A DNA stretch of 64,000 nucleotides from Guptibacillus hwajinpoensis (GTDB taxonomy: Bacteria; Bacillota; Bacilli; Bacillales; Guptibacillaceae): positions 1,054,001 to 1,118,000 of the forward strand of contig NZ_JAIVKU010000004.1 of the NCBI RefSeq assembly GCF_020524165.1, read 5' to 3'. The notes beneath the pieces are model-generated. The model did no database searches and was not told the DNA's origin. It worked only from the letters and a program-made list of their open reading frames with translations. The position numbers were made by a program, and so were the translations under genes. Of this stretch, positions 25,858 through 35,375 are shown in pieces (positions within the stretch are counted from its first letter, which is position 1; the number at the start of each line of letters is the position of its first letter).

Positions 25858-26127
25858 TTACGATTCTTTCTGAAACGATTCGCCATCAGCCGTATCGTGA
25901 TGTCGTACTAAAATCACATCCGAACCAATTTTTACAATGTTTCGCCAGGGAATAACGACATCGCTTTCTCTCGCAAATAACCCCATCATCTTTCCCGCTC
26001 CCGGAATCACAATCGCTTCTATTTTACCAGTAGTTAAATTAATTTCCAGATCAGCGATGTGACCAAGTTTTCGTCCATTTGATACGTTCACAACATCTTT
26101 AACCTGAAATTCAGAAATTTTTATCAT
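25858..26127 (-). CDS. ylmC: YlmC/YmxH family PRC-barrel protein
   Basis: 89-residue PRC-barrel protein (VVNVSNGRKLGHIADLEINLTTGKIEAIVIPG), a family found in spore formers and often annotated YlmC/YmxH. The molecular function is unknown. ATG at 26127 has AAAGGTGGG upstream; the longer in-frame reading runs back through the sigG terminator and is rejected. It sits between sigG and pgeF as in B. subtilis, but ylmA, present there, is absent. Confidence 0.85.
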   Translation of the reverse strand: MIKISEFQVKDVVNVSNGRKLGHIADLEINLTTGKIEAIVIPGAGKMMGLFARESDVVIPWRNIVKIGSDVILVRHHDTADGESFQKES

Positions 26128-26148
26128 GACGCACCCACCTTTCAACTC

Positions 26149-26154
26149 ATTATA
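26149..26154 (-). promoter_or_regulatory. Possible -10 box for ylmC
   Basis: TATAAT on the minus strand, 21 bp before the ylmC start and just after the sigG terminator. No clear -35 was found; the preceding C also makes CATATAAT, which resembles a sigma-E -10. Confidence 0.3.
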
Positions 26155-26167
26155 TGAAATGCAGGCA

Positions 26168-26193
26168 AAAGAAAAGACCTGTTTCTCAGGTCT
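26168..26193 (-). terminator. Terminator of sigG
   Basis: Stem AGACCTG / CAGGTCT with a 5-nt loop (26175-26193) followed by TTTTCTTTT on the minus strand, directly after the sigG stop. Confidence 0.78.
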
Positions 26194-26197
26194 CATT

Positions 26198-26977
26198 CTA
26201 ACTTTGAATATTTTTATTCATTTGATGGATTGCTGCCTTTTCAAGTCGAGATACTTGAGCTTGCGATATCCCAATTTCATCTGCTACTTCCATTTGGGTT
26301 TTTCCCTGGAAAAAGCGCATTTGTAAAATCATATTTTCCCGCTGATTCAATCGAGTCATCGCTTCTTTAAGCGCAATATCTTCCAGCCACTGGATATCCT
26401 TTTGCTTGTCATCACTAATTTGATCCATTACAAAGATTGGATCACCGCCATCATTATAGATGGGTTCAAATAATGAAACTGGATCTTGAATAGCGTCAAG
26501 GGCAAAGACCACTTCTTCTTTTGTTACCCCGAGCTCTTTTGCAATTTCGGTAGGATTCGGTTCTTTCGAGTTCTTCGTCATTAATTTATCTCTAATCTGG
26601 AGAGACTTATAGGCGATATCTCGTAATGATCGCGAGACCCGAATCGGGTTATTATCACGAAGATACCGACGAATTTCACCGATGATCATCGGCACTGCAT
26701 AAGTAGAGAATTTCACGTTTTGCCCTAAATCAAAGTTATCTATGGATTTCATCAGGCCAATGCACCCTACCTGAAAGAGATCATCCACATATTCTCCTCG
26801 ATTATTGAATCGCTGGATCACGCTTAGAACTAGCCTTAAATTTCCGTTAACTAATTCTTCACGTGCTGAGATATCCCCTTCCTGCATCTGCTTAAAAAGC
26901 ACTCTCATCTTCTCATTTTTAAGCACAGGAAGTTTGGAGGTATCTACTCCACAAATCTCGACTTTATTTCGTGTCAA
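26198..26977 (-). CDS. sigG: RNA polymerase sporulation sigma factor sigma-G
   Basis: 259-residue late forespore sigma factor, nearly collinear with B. subtilis SigG from TRNKVEICGVDTSKLPVLKN onward. Region 2 has NRGEYVDDLFQVGCIGLMKSIDNFD and YAVPMIIGEIRRYLRD; region 4 ends with the helix-turn-helix EVADEIGISQAQVSRLEK. The start is TTG at 26977 with GAGGAGGG 8 bp upstream; the weak start codon may keep translation low. It lies downstream of sigE, and a sigma-F-type promoter is visible between them. Confidence 0.96.
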   Translation of the reverse strand: MTRNKVEICGVDTSKLPVLKNEKMRVLFKQMQEGDISAREELVNGNLRLVLSVIQRFNNRGEYVDDLFQVGCIGLMKSIDNFDLGQNVKFSTYAVPMIIGEIRRYLRDNNPIRVSRSLRDIAYKSLQIRDKLMTKNSKEPNPTEIAKELGVTKEEVVFALDAIQDPVSLFEPIYNDGGDPIFVMDQISDDKQKDIQWLEDIALKEAMTRLNQRENMILQMRFFQGKTQMEVADEIGISQAQVSRLEKAAIHQMNKNIQS

Positions 26978-27012
26978 CTCATTCCCTCCTCATCGGAGAT
27001 GCTGTCAAAGTA

Positions 27013-27041
27013 AAGTATCTCCGCGAGTGGGAATTTTATGC
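27013..27041 (-). promoter_or_regulatory. Candidate sigma-F (forespore) promoter of sigG
   Basis: On the minus strand GCATA (27037-27041), a 14-bp spacer and GGAGATACTT (27013-27022) fit the sigma-F pattern GYATA ... GGNNANANT. sigG is sigma-F controlled in B. subtilis. The call rests on consensus match and position only. Confidence 0.55.
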
Positions 27042-27060
27042 ATCTATTCTCTCAACATGC

Positions 27061-27780
27061 TTAGACCATTTTATTAAACTCTTTTCGAAGTCGCTTAATG
27101 ATGCGCTTTTCGAGCCTAGAAATATAAGATTGAGAAATGCCAAGAAGGTCAGCTACATCTTTTTGCGTTTTCTCTTCCTCCCCGGCTAGACCAAACCTAA
27201 GTTCCATGATTTGTTTTTCTCTTGGATTAAGCGCTTCTAACGCTTTGACAAGGAGGCGCCGATCTACTCGCGCTTCAATCCCTCTCGTAATAATATCTTC
27301 ATCCGTTCCTAGAACGTCAGATAGAAGCAATTCATTTCCATCCCAATCCACATTCAACGGCTCATCAAACGAGACTTCAGACCGAATTTTGTTGTTTCGT
27401 CTTAGAAACATTAAAATTTCATTCTCAATGCACCTTGACGCATAGGTGGCAAGCTTAATCTTTTTCTCAGGGTTAAATGTATTAACGGCTTTAATTAAGC
27501 CAATTGTCCCTATACTAATTAAATCTTCGATGTTGATTCCTGTGTTTTCAAACTTTCGTGCGATATACACAACCAGACGAAGATTCCGTTCAATTAAAAT
27601 CGATCTTGCAGCTTTATCTCCTTTTGGTAATTGGATTAATAAATGTGCTTCTTCATCTTTCGATAGAGGAGGAGGTAGTGCTTCGCTTCCTCCTATGTAG
27701 TAAATTTCATCAGGTTTAATCCCTAGTTTCATTAGAATCCGCTGCCACCAGAGAACAACCTTAATTCTGAATTTCCCCAT
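27061..27780 (-). CDS. sigE: RNA polymerase sporulation sigma factor sigma-E precursor
   Basis: 239-residue pro-sigma-E, the first mother-cell-specific sigma factor. The N-terminal pro-sequence of roughly 29 residues ([22 protein letters not shown]) keeps it inactive until SpoIIGA cleaves it near the DEIYYIGG motif. Region 2 has [24 protein letters not shown] and region 4 ends [24 protein letters not shown], almost identical to B. subtilis. ATG has GGAGGAG upstream. It lies 34 bp after spoIIGA in the same operon. Confidence 0.97.
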   Translation of the reverse strand: MGKFRIKVVLWWQRILMKLGIKPDEIYYIGGSEALPPPLSKDEEAHLLIQLPKGDKAARSILIERNLRLVVYIARKFENTGINIEDLISIGTIGLIKAVNTFNPEKKIKLATYASRCIENEILMFLRRNNKIRSEVSFDEPLNVDWDGNELLLSDVLGTDEDIITRGIEARVDRRLLVKALEALNPREKQIMELRFGLAGEEEKTQKDVADLLGISQSYISRLEKRIIKRLRKEFNKMV

Positions 27781-27814
27781 CCAAAACTCCTCCTTGATCG
27801 TCTTATAGTGATTT

Positions 27815-28732
27815 CTATGACGCAGTCGCCTTATGTCCTGTCAGCATTTTCGGATGAAGTATACACGTATAATCTTTTTCCCCAGAAATGGTATGAAAGC
27901 TTAGCCCAACAAGAACTTTTTTTATTGTGAATGACCGACCTTCTAATGAGATCATCACTTCATCCGGCTTTACAGCACACAAGAATTGGTGATCTTGTCC
28001 GACTGCTCGAAACGGAACGATCCGTAGCCTGTGTTCCCAACGTTCCCCCTCTCCCTCTTCTTGAAATTCAGTAATGTTTTTTGCTTTTTTAATGAATGCA
28101 GGTGAAAAATTTGATTCATGAACGGTCATGTCAAGAATCATCACCGGAGAGCCGCTTAATGGATCCTGCAGCTGATTGCCACTATCAATGAGACCCGTAG
28201 CTGATATATTCACCTCATCAATTCGAATGGTAACGTTTGCTAATTGATCAAAATGAATGCGTGCCGTTTCAAGGTTCTCAACTCTTTTCTTCGAAAAAAG
28301 CCAAACAAGCGGGAATCCTATCAGGACAAATGACCAGCTCACCGGATCTCCAAATCCCGTGCTCTTTGTCGCAATCGCACCATTAACGACCGTCATGTCC
28401 TGCTGAAAAAAGTAATGTGCTCCCATCATTCCCCCACCGATCATAAATGTCACAAAATAAAAGAGCAGCCAGCACTGAAAGAAACTACGAAATCGAGTAA
28501 ATCCAAACGTCATGTATACGATCAAGACAGAGTAAAGCAATTTCATCAATGGCTGTGTCATAAAGCTTAAAGACGGAACAAAAAGAAAAAGAACGTAAAA
28601 AGAAGCAACCAATGCACCTGTCGCAAGTCTTCTTTTCTTAACACTTTTTTTTAGCAGTATCCCAGTTAGCGCGAGTAGCAAGTAATCAAAACAAAAATTC
28701 AAAAGCCAAATCACATCAAGGTATACTGCCAC
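27815..28732 (-). CDS. spoIIGA: SpoIIGA, sigma-E factor processing peptidase
   Basis: 305-residue membrane aspartic protease that activates pro-sigma-E after a signal from the forespore (SpoIIR). The first about 150 residues form five hydrophobic helices. The soluble domain has the catalytic Asp183 in [12 protein letters not shown], at the same residue number as in B. subtilis. GTG at 28732 is the start with GGAGG 6 bp upstream. The operon promoter resembles the Spo0A-controlled spoIIG promoter. Confidence 0.93.
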   Translation of the reverse strand: MAVYLDVIWLLNFCFDYLLLALTGILLKKSVKKRRLATGALVASFYVLFLFVPSLSFMTQPLMKLLYSVLIVYMTFGFTRFRSFFQCWLLFYFVTFMIGGGMMGAHYFFQQDMTVVNGAIATKSTGFGDPVSWSFVLIGFPLVWLFSKKRVENLETARIHFDQLANVTIRIDEVNISATGLIDSGNQLQDPLSGSPVMILDMTVHESNFSPAFIKKAKNITEFQEEGEGERWEHRLRIVPFRAVGQDHQFLCAVKPDEVMISLEGRSFTIKKVLVGLSFHTISGEKDYTCILHPKMLTGHKATAS

Positions 28733-28764
28733 AGAGTGCCTCCCCCCTTGCGATTTTGATACTA

Positions 28765-28797
28765 AGTATAGACTAATTTGACAGATAAACCTGTCAG
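28765..28797 (-). promoter_or_regulatory. Candidate spoIIG promoter with long spacer and Spo0A-like boxes
   Basis: CTGACA (28792-28797) and TATACT (28765-28770) are separated by 21 bp, close to the unusual 22-bp spacer known for spoIIG. A perfect inverted repeat TGACAG-N6-CTGTCA (28779-28796) covers the -35 region. On the minus strand it includes TGTCAAA, one mismatch from the 0A box TGTCGAA. Confidence 0.6.
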
Positions 28798-28874
28798 ATT
28801 GTGCCGGTTAGGGTGAGGTTATTTTGGATAATTATCACTAGTTTTGTCAGCCATCATCTCGCTCTTAAAACTAG

Positions 28875-28902
28875 AAAAAGTCGTCCTTTTCAGGACGACT
28901 TT
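28875..28902 (-). terminator. Terminator of the hom-thrC-thrB operon
   Basis: 10-bp stem AAAGTCGTCC / GGACGACTTT with a 6-nt loop followed by a T run on the minus strand, starting 2 bp after the thrB stop. Confidence 0.82.
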
Positions 28903-28904
28903 GA

Positions 28905-29840
28905 TTAGATCGATTGATTTTCATAAGCTCCAACAGTTACTTCGACCCCAGAAGACGTTGGATGGAGCACCTCACATTGATACGTTGGAAAATGTTTTGC
29001 TAACGTTTGTTGAAGATACTCTGAAGAGCCACTTGGAGCAAAGACAATGAGTGTAGGTCCAGCTCCACTTAACGCAGCACCATATCCTCCATGACTGATA
29101 GCCATTTCATGGACTTGTTCAAGGTCCGGTACAAGGTGCTTTCGGTATGGCTGATGAAAAAGATCATGCGCCATTAATTTACCAGCTAACTTCCAATCGT
29201 TTTGGAGGGCTGCTCCAACAAAAAGATTGGCAATGCTACTCGCTTCCACAGCTTCTTCATAAGGTAGCATATTCGGAAGCACCGAGCGAGAATCCGTCGT
29301 TTTCAACTTATGGTTTGGAATTAAGGCGATCATTTCTAAATCCATTACCTTATGTGAGATCGTCTCTAAACCCTCTTGCCCTGTAGCAATGACTAAACCA
29401 CCATAAAGAGAGGCAGCAACATTATCGGCATGACCTTCAAAAACTGTTGCAATTTGAACTTTCTCTTCAAGAGTAAGTCGGAGGTCCATTGCATAATTTG
29501 CTATTTCTACAGCGGCTACAATGGCTGCAGCACTACTACCAAGACCTCTTTCCAAAGGTAATTCGCTCCTCATCGTGACAGCGTGAGGCATCGGTTCTTT
29601 ACCTTTTCCATACTTTCGTTCAATTTCTTCAATCGTTTGATAAATCATGTTTTCTTTTCCAGATGGAAAGCGATCATCAAAATCAATATAGTGAAAAGAC
29701 CATTCTGACGAAGGTTCAATTTTTACGTATAAATGGCGGTCAATCGCTAGACCAATGGAATCAAACCCTGGTCCAAGGTTTGACGTACTTCCTGGAACTT
29801 TCAAGTATAAACATTCGTCTATGATCAATGGCTGACACAT
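28905..29840 (-). CDS. thrB: Homoserine kinase
   Basis: 311-residue GHMP-family kinase that phosphorylates homoserine for threonine synthesis. The ATP-binding motif [17 protein letters not shown] is typical, and [16 protein letters not shown] is the N-terminal signature. The C-terminus has [17 protein letters not shown]. The start is uncertain: ATG 29840 is very close to its AAGGG site, while TTG 29828 overlaps the thrC stop as TTGA and is 12 bp from AAGGG. It is the last gene of the threonine operon. Confidence 0.94.
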   Translation of the reverse strand: MCQPLIIDECLYLKVPGSTSNLGPGFDSIGLAIDRHLYVKIEPSSEWSFHYIDFDDRFPSGKENMIYQTIEEIERKYGKGKEPMPHAVTMRSELPLERGLGSSAAAIVAAVEIANYAMDLRLTLEEKVQIATVFEGHADNVAASLYGGLVIATGQEGLETISHKVMDLEMIALIPNHKLKTTDSRSVLPNMLPYEEAVEASSIANLFVGAALQNDWKLAGKLMAHDLFHQPYRKHLVPDLEQVHEMAISHGGYGAALSGAGPTLIVFAPSGSSEYLQQTLAKHFPTYQCEVLHPTSSGVEVTVGAYENQSI

Positions 29841-30880
29841 CCCTTAAGTTCTTCAAGAAACGCTGTTTTATTTGCTGCGACTACACGTGGTTTTGCAACC
29901 ACATTGTCCATCGCCGTTGCAGGGTCTTTCAATCCATTACCAGTTAAAACAGCAACAACTTTTGCACCTTTCTTAATTTCACCTGTTGCCACTTGCTTCA
30001 TCACGCCTGCAACGGAAGCACATGAAGCTGGTTCTGCGAAGACGCCTTCTTTTTTTGCAAGTTCTTGATAGGCAGAGAGAATTTCTTCATCCGTGACGCT
30101 ATCGATCTTCCCCTTCGATTCAATAACAGCCTCTTCAGCCAAGTGCCAGCTAGCGGGATTTCCGATACGGATCGCCGTAGCAATCGTTTCTGGATTCGGA
30201 ATAATTTTCTTTTGCACAATTGCCGCAGATCCTTCCGCTTCAAATCCACGCATTTGCGGGCGCCTTTCTTCTGAAACATATTCTTTAAATCCTTTCCAAT
30301 AAGCAGAAATGTTACCGGCATTCCCCACAGGAATCGCGAGCACATCAGGAGCCTCACCGAGCTGGTCACATACTTCAAAAGCTGCTGTTTTTTGTCCTTC
30401 TAAACGATAAGGATTAACAGAATTTACGAGCGCAATAGGCTCTGTTTCAGCTATATCGCGAACCATTTTTAAGGCTTCATCGAAATTTCCATCAATCTCA
30501 AATATCTCTGCGCCATAGATCATAGCCTGAGCTAGCTTTCCAAGCGCTACTTTCCCTTTTGGAATAACGATGATACAACGCAAGCCTGCTCTTGCGCCGT
30601 ATGCTGCCGCCGCTGCCGCGGTATTACCAGTTGAGGCACAAATGATGGCATCGCTACCTTCCTCTTTCGCTTTAGCAACAGCCATAACCATACCACGGTC
30701 TTTAAAGGATCCAGTTGGGTTCGCCCCTTCAATTTTGACGTAAAGTGAAATGCCCAGTTCGTCTGACAGCTGATCAAGCTTTAACAGAGGGGTATTCCCT
30801 TCGTTTAAAGTGAGTTGCGGCGTTTCCTTAGTCAGAGGTAAATACTCTTTATAATGCTTAATTAGTCCGTTCCAGCTCAT
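29825..30880 (-). CDS. thrC: Threonine synthase
   Basis: 351-residue PLP enzyme converting O-phosphohomoserine to threonine. The PLP lysine is Lys60 in [13 protein letters not shown], and the phosphate-binding glycines are in [11 protein letters not shown]. The short Gram-positive form lacks the long N-terminal domain of E. coli ThrC. ATG overlaps the hom stop as TAATG, and the end overlaps thrB, so all three genes are translationally linked. Confidence 0.95.
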   Translation of the reverse strand: MSWNGLIKHYKEYLPLTKETPQLTLNEGNTPLLKLDQLSDELGISLYVKIEGANPTGSFKDRGMVMAVAKAKEEGSDAIICASTGNTAAAAAAYGARAGLRCIIVIPKGKVALGKLAQAMIYGAEIFEIDGNFDEALKMVRDIAETEPIALVNSVNPYRLEGQKTAAFEVCDQLGEAPDVLAIPVGNAGNISAYWKGFKEYVSEERRPQMRGFEAEGSAAIVQKKIIPNPETIATAIRIGNPASWHLAEEAVIESKGKIDSVTDEEILSAYQELAKKEGVFAEPASCASVAGVMKQVATGEIKKGAKVVAVLTGNGLKDPATAMDNVVAKPRVVAANKTAFLEELKGCVSH

Positions 30881-32172
30881 TACATCCCCTCCACACGATA
30901 GCGACTCTTCACTTCTACAACAACATCAAGATCTCTTAATCGATTATGAACATCTTCAAATGCTCTTTGATTTGTTTCATGGGTGATGATTACAAGCTCA
31001 GCTGTTCCTTTATTGACTACAGGTTCCTGAATCAACTTTTCTAAACTTAGTCCGCGATCCTGGAAGAGGTGAGAAATTTTAGAGAAAGCACCCGGTTCAT
31101 CTTTAACAATTAAGCGAATAAAATGTTTACTTTTGATCTGCTCGTCTTCTTTAAGCTTGCGATCATGTTGAGGAAGGATCACACTTTTTCCATTCACACC
31201 TAGTCTCATATTTTTAATAACTGCAACGAGATCCGATACAACCGCCGTTGCAGTTGGTAATTGTCCAGCCCCCGGACCATAGAACATCGTTTCACCAACC
31301 GCTTCACCGTAGACATAAACTGCATTATATTCATCGTTTACGGAAGCTAAGGGGTGCCTTGAAGGAAGCAACGTTGGTTGTACGGATAACTCGATGGAAC
31401 CATCTGTTGAACTAGCAATTCCTAATAGTTTAATGGTGTAACCTAATTTCTTACTGTACGCAATATCATCTTCATCTACGCGAGTGATGCCTTCTACCTT
31501 GACATCATCTAAGCCGACTTTCATTGAAAATCCGAGCGTTCCTAGAATGACCATTTTCCTGGCCGCATCTAGCCCCTCTACATCTGCCGTAGGATCTGCT
31601 TCAGCAAAGCCTAGATCCTGCGCTTCTTTCAACACGCTCTCGTATGGGACATTGTTTTTTGTCATCTTGGTTAAGATGTAGTTTGTTGTTCCATTCACAA
31701 TTCCCATTAGTTTTGTAATACGGTCAGAGGATAACCCTTCTACTAAACTTCTAAGAATCGGAATTCCGCCTGCTACACTAGCTTCATAGAAAAGATCACT
31801 TTCATTTTCTACTGCGGCACTTAGTAATTCTCTTCCGTGAATGGCCATTAAATCTTTATTTGCAGTGACAACGTGTTTGTGATTTTGTAGGGAAGCAAGA
31901 ATGAATTCTTTCGCTTGATCAATTCCACCAATCACTTCAATCACAACATCAACTTCAGGATTATTGATGACTTCTTCTGGATCCAGTGTTAGTACACTGT
32001 CATCCAAATCGACGCTTCTTTCTTTATCCATATCCCTTACCAGGACTTTGGCTACTTTTACCTGACAGCCCACTCGCTGTTGCAATTCCTTTTGATGGGA
32101 GTCAATCATATGTACCACACCACTACCAACAGTTCCTAATCCTAATAATCCAACTGATACGCAATCCTTCAT
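30880..32172 (-). CDS. hom: Homoserine dehydrogenase
   Basis: 430-residue enzyme that reduces aspartate semialdehyde to homoserine. The nucleotide-binding GLLGLGTVG is at residues 8-16 and the catalytic core contains [11 protein letters not shown] and [20 protein letters not shown]-terminal ACT domain from about residue 350 ([20 protein letters not shown]) is the usual site for threonine feedback. ATG has AGGAGTGG upstream. In B. subtilis hom-thrC-thrB is elsewhere, whereas here it sits between ftsZ and spoIIGA. Confidence 0.95.
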   Translation of the reverse strand: MKDCVSVGLLGLGTVGSGVVHMIDSHQKELQQRVGCQVKVAKVLVRDMDKERSVDLDDSVLTLDPEEVINNPEVDVVIEVIGGIDQAKEFILASLQNHKHVVTANKDLMAIHGRELLSAAVENESDLFYEASVAGGIPILRSLVEGLSSDRITKLMGIVNGTTNYILTKMTKNNVPYESVLKEAQDLGFAEADPTADVEGLDAARKMVILGTLGFSMKVGLDDVKVEGITRVDEDDIAYSKKLGYTIKLLGIASSTDGSIELSVQPTLLPSRHPLASVNDEYNAVYVYGEAVGETMFYGPGAGQLPTATAVVSDLVAVIKNMRLGVNGKSVILPQHDRKLKEDEQIKSKHFIRLIVKDEPGAFSKISHLFQDRGLSLEKLIQEPVVNKGTAELVIITHETNQRAFEDVHNRLRDLDVVVEVKSRYRVEGM

Positions 32173-32228
32173 ATTCTCTCCACTCCTTTTGTCCTTCTGG
32201 TGAGGACACTTGTTTTTATATAATGGAC

Positions 32229-32257
32229 ATTATACGTGTGATTGCCCATGAACACAA
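32229..32257 (-). promoter_or_regulatory. Sigma-A promoter of hom-thrC-thrB
   Basis: TTGTGT (32252-32257), a 17-bp spacer and a perfect TATAAT (32229-32234). The leader also has a small hairpin GTCCT / AGGAC before the ribosome site; no T run follows it, so it is not a terminator. Confidence 0.7.
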
Positions 32258-32410
32258 CACCATTTTCAGAAAAAATATAATTTTATCTATGTTAACAAAA
32301 GTGAGAAGAAGAAAGCAACTGTCTATTTCTTATCGTAGACGCTAGGATTCGGATCCTATGCTTTTGAAGAAATCAAAGGGTGTTTATGAAAGAAAAAACT
32401 AAATCGCTCC

Positions 32411-32442
32411 AAAAAAAAACCAGCTCTAAAAGAGCTGGTTTT
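32411..32442 (-). terminator. Terminator of ftsA-ftsZ
   Basis: 12-bp stem with core CCAGCTCT / AGAGCTGG (32416-32442) followed by nine Ts on the minus strand (32411-32419), just after the ftsZ stop. Confidence 0.88.
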
Positions 32443-32447
32443 CATAA

Positions 32448-33590
32448 TTAGCGACGGTTTCGTTTACGATTACGCAAGAACGTAGGGATGTCCAATGTGT
32501 CATTGGATTCGTCAGCGCGCGCGCCAAATTTAGATGGTTCAGGCTGTACTTCTTCTTCTTCATGCTTAGGTTGCTGAATCGGAGCGCTTTGCTTCGACTG
32601 AGCTGAAGGACGTGGAACCGTCTTTTTCTTGTTTTCATTCTCGTCAAATCCTGTCGCAATGACAGTAACGAGAATTTCGTCTTTTAAATCTTCATTAATA
32701 ACAGAACCGAAAATCATGTTCACATTCTCATCAGATGCAGAAGAAACGATATCAGCCGCTTCGTTCACTTCATAAAGACTCAAGTTAGATCCACCCGTAA
32801 TGTTCATTAGAACACCTTTGGCACCATCAATCGATGTTTCAAGAAGTGGACTGGATATAGCCTTCTTGGCAGCCTCAGAAGCGCGATTTTCCCCAGTTGC
32901 AATACCGATACCCATTAGTGCAGAACCTCGTTCTGTCATGATGGTCTTAACATCGGCAAAGTCAAGGTTAATGAGTCCTGGTACGGCAATAAGGTCAGAA
33001 ATACCTTGAACACCCTGACGAAGAACGTTGTCCGCTTCACGGAACGCTTCAAGCATTGGCGTATTCTTGTCTACGATTTCGAGTAGACGATCGTTAGGGA
33101 TAACAATTAACGTATCGACTTTTTCTTTCAGCATGGCAATACCAGTTACAGCTTGTGTTGAACGTTTCTTACCTTCAAAGGTAAACGGGCGTGTTACAAC
33201 ACCTACGGTTAAAGCGCCAAGCTCTTTTGCGATTTCAGCAATAACGGGTGCTGCTCCAGTACCTGTTCCGCCACCCATTCCTGCCGTGACAAATACCATA
33301 TCCGCACCGCTTAATGCTTCCTGGATCTGTTCTTTGCTTTCTTCAGCAGCTTTCTTACCAATCTCAGGATTAGCTCCAGCTCCAAGACCTCTTGTTAATT
33401 TACCACCAATTTGCATCTTCACCTCTGCCTTTGCAAGGTTTAATGCCTGTGCATCCGTGTTAACGGCAATAAATTCAACACCTTGTACACCATTTTCAAT
33501 CATACGATTTACAGCGTTGCTTCCGCCTCCGCCGACACCGATTACTTTTATCTGTGCTAATTGTTCCATATTCATATCAAACTCTAACAT
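32448..33590 (-). CDS. ftsZ: Cell division GTPase FtsZ
   Basis: 380-residue tubulin-like GTPase that forms the Z ring. The GTP signature GGGTGTG is at 106-112 and the T7 synergy loop NLDFADV is near 207-213. A variable Glu/Pro-rich linker follows residue 315. The conserved C-terminal tail [14 protein letters not shown] binds FtsA, SepF and other partners. ATG at 33590 has AGGAGG upstream. It lies 30 bp after ftsA and ends in a strong terminator. Confidence 0.97.
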   Translation of the reverse strand: MLEFDMNMEQLAQIKVIGVGGGGSNAVNRMIENGVQGVEFIAVNTDAQALNLAKAEVKMQIGGKLTRGLGAGANPEIGKKAAEESKEQIQEALSGADMVFVTAGMGGGTGTGAAPVIAEIAKELGALTVGVVTRPFTFEGKKRSTQAVTGIAMLKEKVDTLIVIPNDRLLEIVDKNTPMLEAFREADNVLRQGVQGISDLIAVPGLINLDFADVKTIMTERGSALMGIGIATGENRASEAAKKAISSPLLETSIDGAKGVLMNITGGSNLSLYEVNEAADIVSSASDENVNMIFGSVINEDLKDEILVTVIATGFDENENKKKTVPRPSAQSKQSAPIQQPKHEEEEVQPEPSKFGARADESNDTLDIPTFLRNRKRNRR

Positions 33591-33620
33591 CTCAGGTCCT
33601 CCTAATCTTGTAATAGCCCT

Positions 33621-34901
33621 TTATTCAACAAATAGATTAAAGAAATTCTTCACTTTCTCTTTCATACCTGGTGAAGAAGATTTCTCACCTGGTTGAGGTT
33701 CGGCTTTTGTTCTACGCTTGGGCTTCACTTCTTCTTCAGGGTTAAGTGATGCTGCCACTTCTTTGCCCTGAATCTTCACGTTTTTATACGTGAATTGGAT
33801 AAGACCAATGCCAGTTGTATATTGCGGTTCGCGTACGCCGATATAGTCAGGGACAGCAACACGTACGTTATGCTGCAGAATTTCACGAGCAAGTTCTAGT
33901 ACGCCATCCATCCCGACCATACCACCGGTTAGAACAAATCCGCCCGGCAATTCACGAATTCCCATTCGCTTAATTTCGTCTTCAATCAATTCTAACATCT
34001 CTTCGATCCGAGGTTCTATAATATGAGCTAATTCGTACTGATTAAATTCTTGTTCAGCCGAACTGCCAATAGTCGATACAGTGAAAGCTTCCTCTTCTGA
34101 AGCAAGATCAACGAAAGCATTGCCGTGCTTAATCTTAATCCGCTCAGCTTCTTCAGTCGTTGTTCTAAGTCCTATCGAAATATCTTTTGTTACATGATCG
34201 CCACCAATTTGTAGAACAGATGTGGCTTTCAGGTTCCCTTCTTCAAAGATGGAAATCGTAGTAGAACCAGCGCCCATGTTAACGAGAGCTACGCCTAAAT
34301 TACGCTCATCTTTTGATAAAGCCATTGATCCACATGCAAGCGGTTGTAGACAAATATCAGCAATTTCAAGACCCGCTTTTTCCACGCATCTTAACAAATT
34401 ATGTAATACTGTTTTAGAACCTGTAATGATTGTCCCTTCCATTTCCAGGCGAACACCAATCATACCACGCGGATCCGTAATGCCATCCAGTCCATCGACA
34501 ACGAACTGCCCTGGAATGACATCAATAATTTCTCGCTCAGGAGGGATAGAAACAACCTGTGCTGCATCAATTACTCTAGCAATATCTTCATCATGAATTT
34601 CACGATCCTCACTTGATACCGCCACTACCCCATGACAGGGCTGTAGCTGAACGTGATTGCCGTTAATCCCCACAATCACAGAACGAACTGATAAACCTAC
34701 CATTCTTTCTGCGTTTTCTACTGCCTGTTTAATTGAACGAACAGTTTCATCTATATCCACAATCGATCCTTTGCGAATTCCATCGGAAGGCGCACTGCCA
34801 ACTCCTAGAATATTTAAAGAATCGTTCGTCATCTGGCCAATGATTACTTTCACATTGGATGTACCGATGTCTAGACTCACATAAATCTCATTGCTGTTCA
34901 T
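33621..34901 (-). CDS. ftsA: Cell division protein FtsA
   Basis: 426-residue actin-like ATPase that tethers FtsZ to the membrane. SLDIGTSNVKVIIG opens the phosphate-1 motif; VNMGAGSTTISIF and the adenosine motif FVLTGGMVGMDGVLEL are visible. It ends with an amphipathic, basic segment KEKVKNFFNLFVE that fits a membrane-binding helix. ATG has GGAGGTG upstream. A 474-bp gene-free region precedes it. Confidence 0.96.
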   Translation of the reverse strand: MNSNEIYVSLDIGTSNVKVIIGQMTNDSLNILGVGSAPSDGIRKGSIVDIDETVRSIKQAVENAERMVGLSVRSVIVGINGNHVQLQPCHGVVAVSSEDREIHDEDIARVIDAAQVVSIPPEREIIDVIPGQFVVDGLDGITDPRGMIGVRLEMEGTIITGSKTVLHNLLRCVEKAGLEIADICLQPLACGSMALSKDERNLGVALVNMGAGSTTISIFEEGNLKATSVLQIGGDHVTKDISIGLRTTTEEAERIKIKHGNAFVDLASEEEAFTVSTIGSSAEQEFNQYELAHIIEPRIEEMLELIEDEIKRMGIRELPGGFVLTGGMVGMDGVLELAREILQHNVRVAVPDYIGVREPQYTTGIGLIQFTYKNVKIQGKEVAASLNPEEEVKPKRRTKAEPQPGEKSSSPGMKEKVKNFFNLFVE

Positions 34902-35375
34902 TCTCCTGGCACCTCCTTCAAAATGCTACCATGTTCAGGTATTAATAGTTTCTCTATAATAGGGTTGAAAAAATGTCCAACACCTTTATATACACAACAT
35001 TGATTTGATTTAAACTTCCTCAAGTCTTGCGTCATGAAGTCCCGGGAAGAATGTGATATAAGGACTCTATTCCACAAATCCGGTTATTTCCCTTCTTTTA
35101 TACGAGAATTACTCTTATTTTTTTGGGTAACAAACCCCTACTCTCCTCGCTTACTTTCTATTATTAAGAGGAGTCAGTCTAAAGCAGTGCGTAAGTATTA
35201 GTCTACACCATGTGAAAGCAGTAGAAAAGTCACTGTTTCACGTATTTAAAAGAAATTCGTTGTTTTCTTCCATTCTGCTATGTTATTTAGTGGTTTTCTG
35301 TGCGATACCCTGCTTATAACCGTTCGTTGATGAAGCTGATTCCCTGTCCATTAGAACAAGTATTATCAAACATTT
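34902..35375 (-). other. Gene-free region between divIB and ftsA
   Basis: No open reading frame on the minus strand is supported in these 474 bp. In B. subtilis this position holds ylxW, ylxX and sbp. The DNA is AT-rich, carries a candidate sigma-H promoter at 35069-35094, several loose sigma-A-like -10 boxes, and the ftsA ribosome site. No remnant of sbp or ylxW/X could be recognised by eye. Confidence 0.6.
35069..35094 (-). promoter_or_regulatory. Candidate sigma-H promoter for ftsA-ftsZ
   Basis: AAGGGAAAT (35086-35094), a 10-bp spacer and GTGGAAT (35069-35075) resemble the sigma-H pattern RNAGGAWWW ... RNNGAAT. ftsAZ of B. subtilis has a sigma-H promoter used at sporulation. The spacer is a base or two short, so this is tentative. 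Confidence 0.4.

Noticed and set aside
32341..32361. Inverted repeat TAGGAT / ATCCTA between hom and ftsZ
   Set aside because: No T run on either side and short stem; the ftsZ terminator 60 bp away explains termination.
33028..33696. Plus-strand open frame of 222 codons opposite ftsZ
   Set aside because: Long antisense shadow of the ftsZ coding frame with Ser/Thr/Pro-rich low-complexity composition; no ribosome site.
35121..35138. GGGT / ACCC hairpin with adjoining run of seven Ts before ftsA
   Set aside because: On both strands the homopolymer precedes rather than follows the hairpin as Ts, so it is not a terminator.
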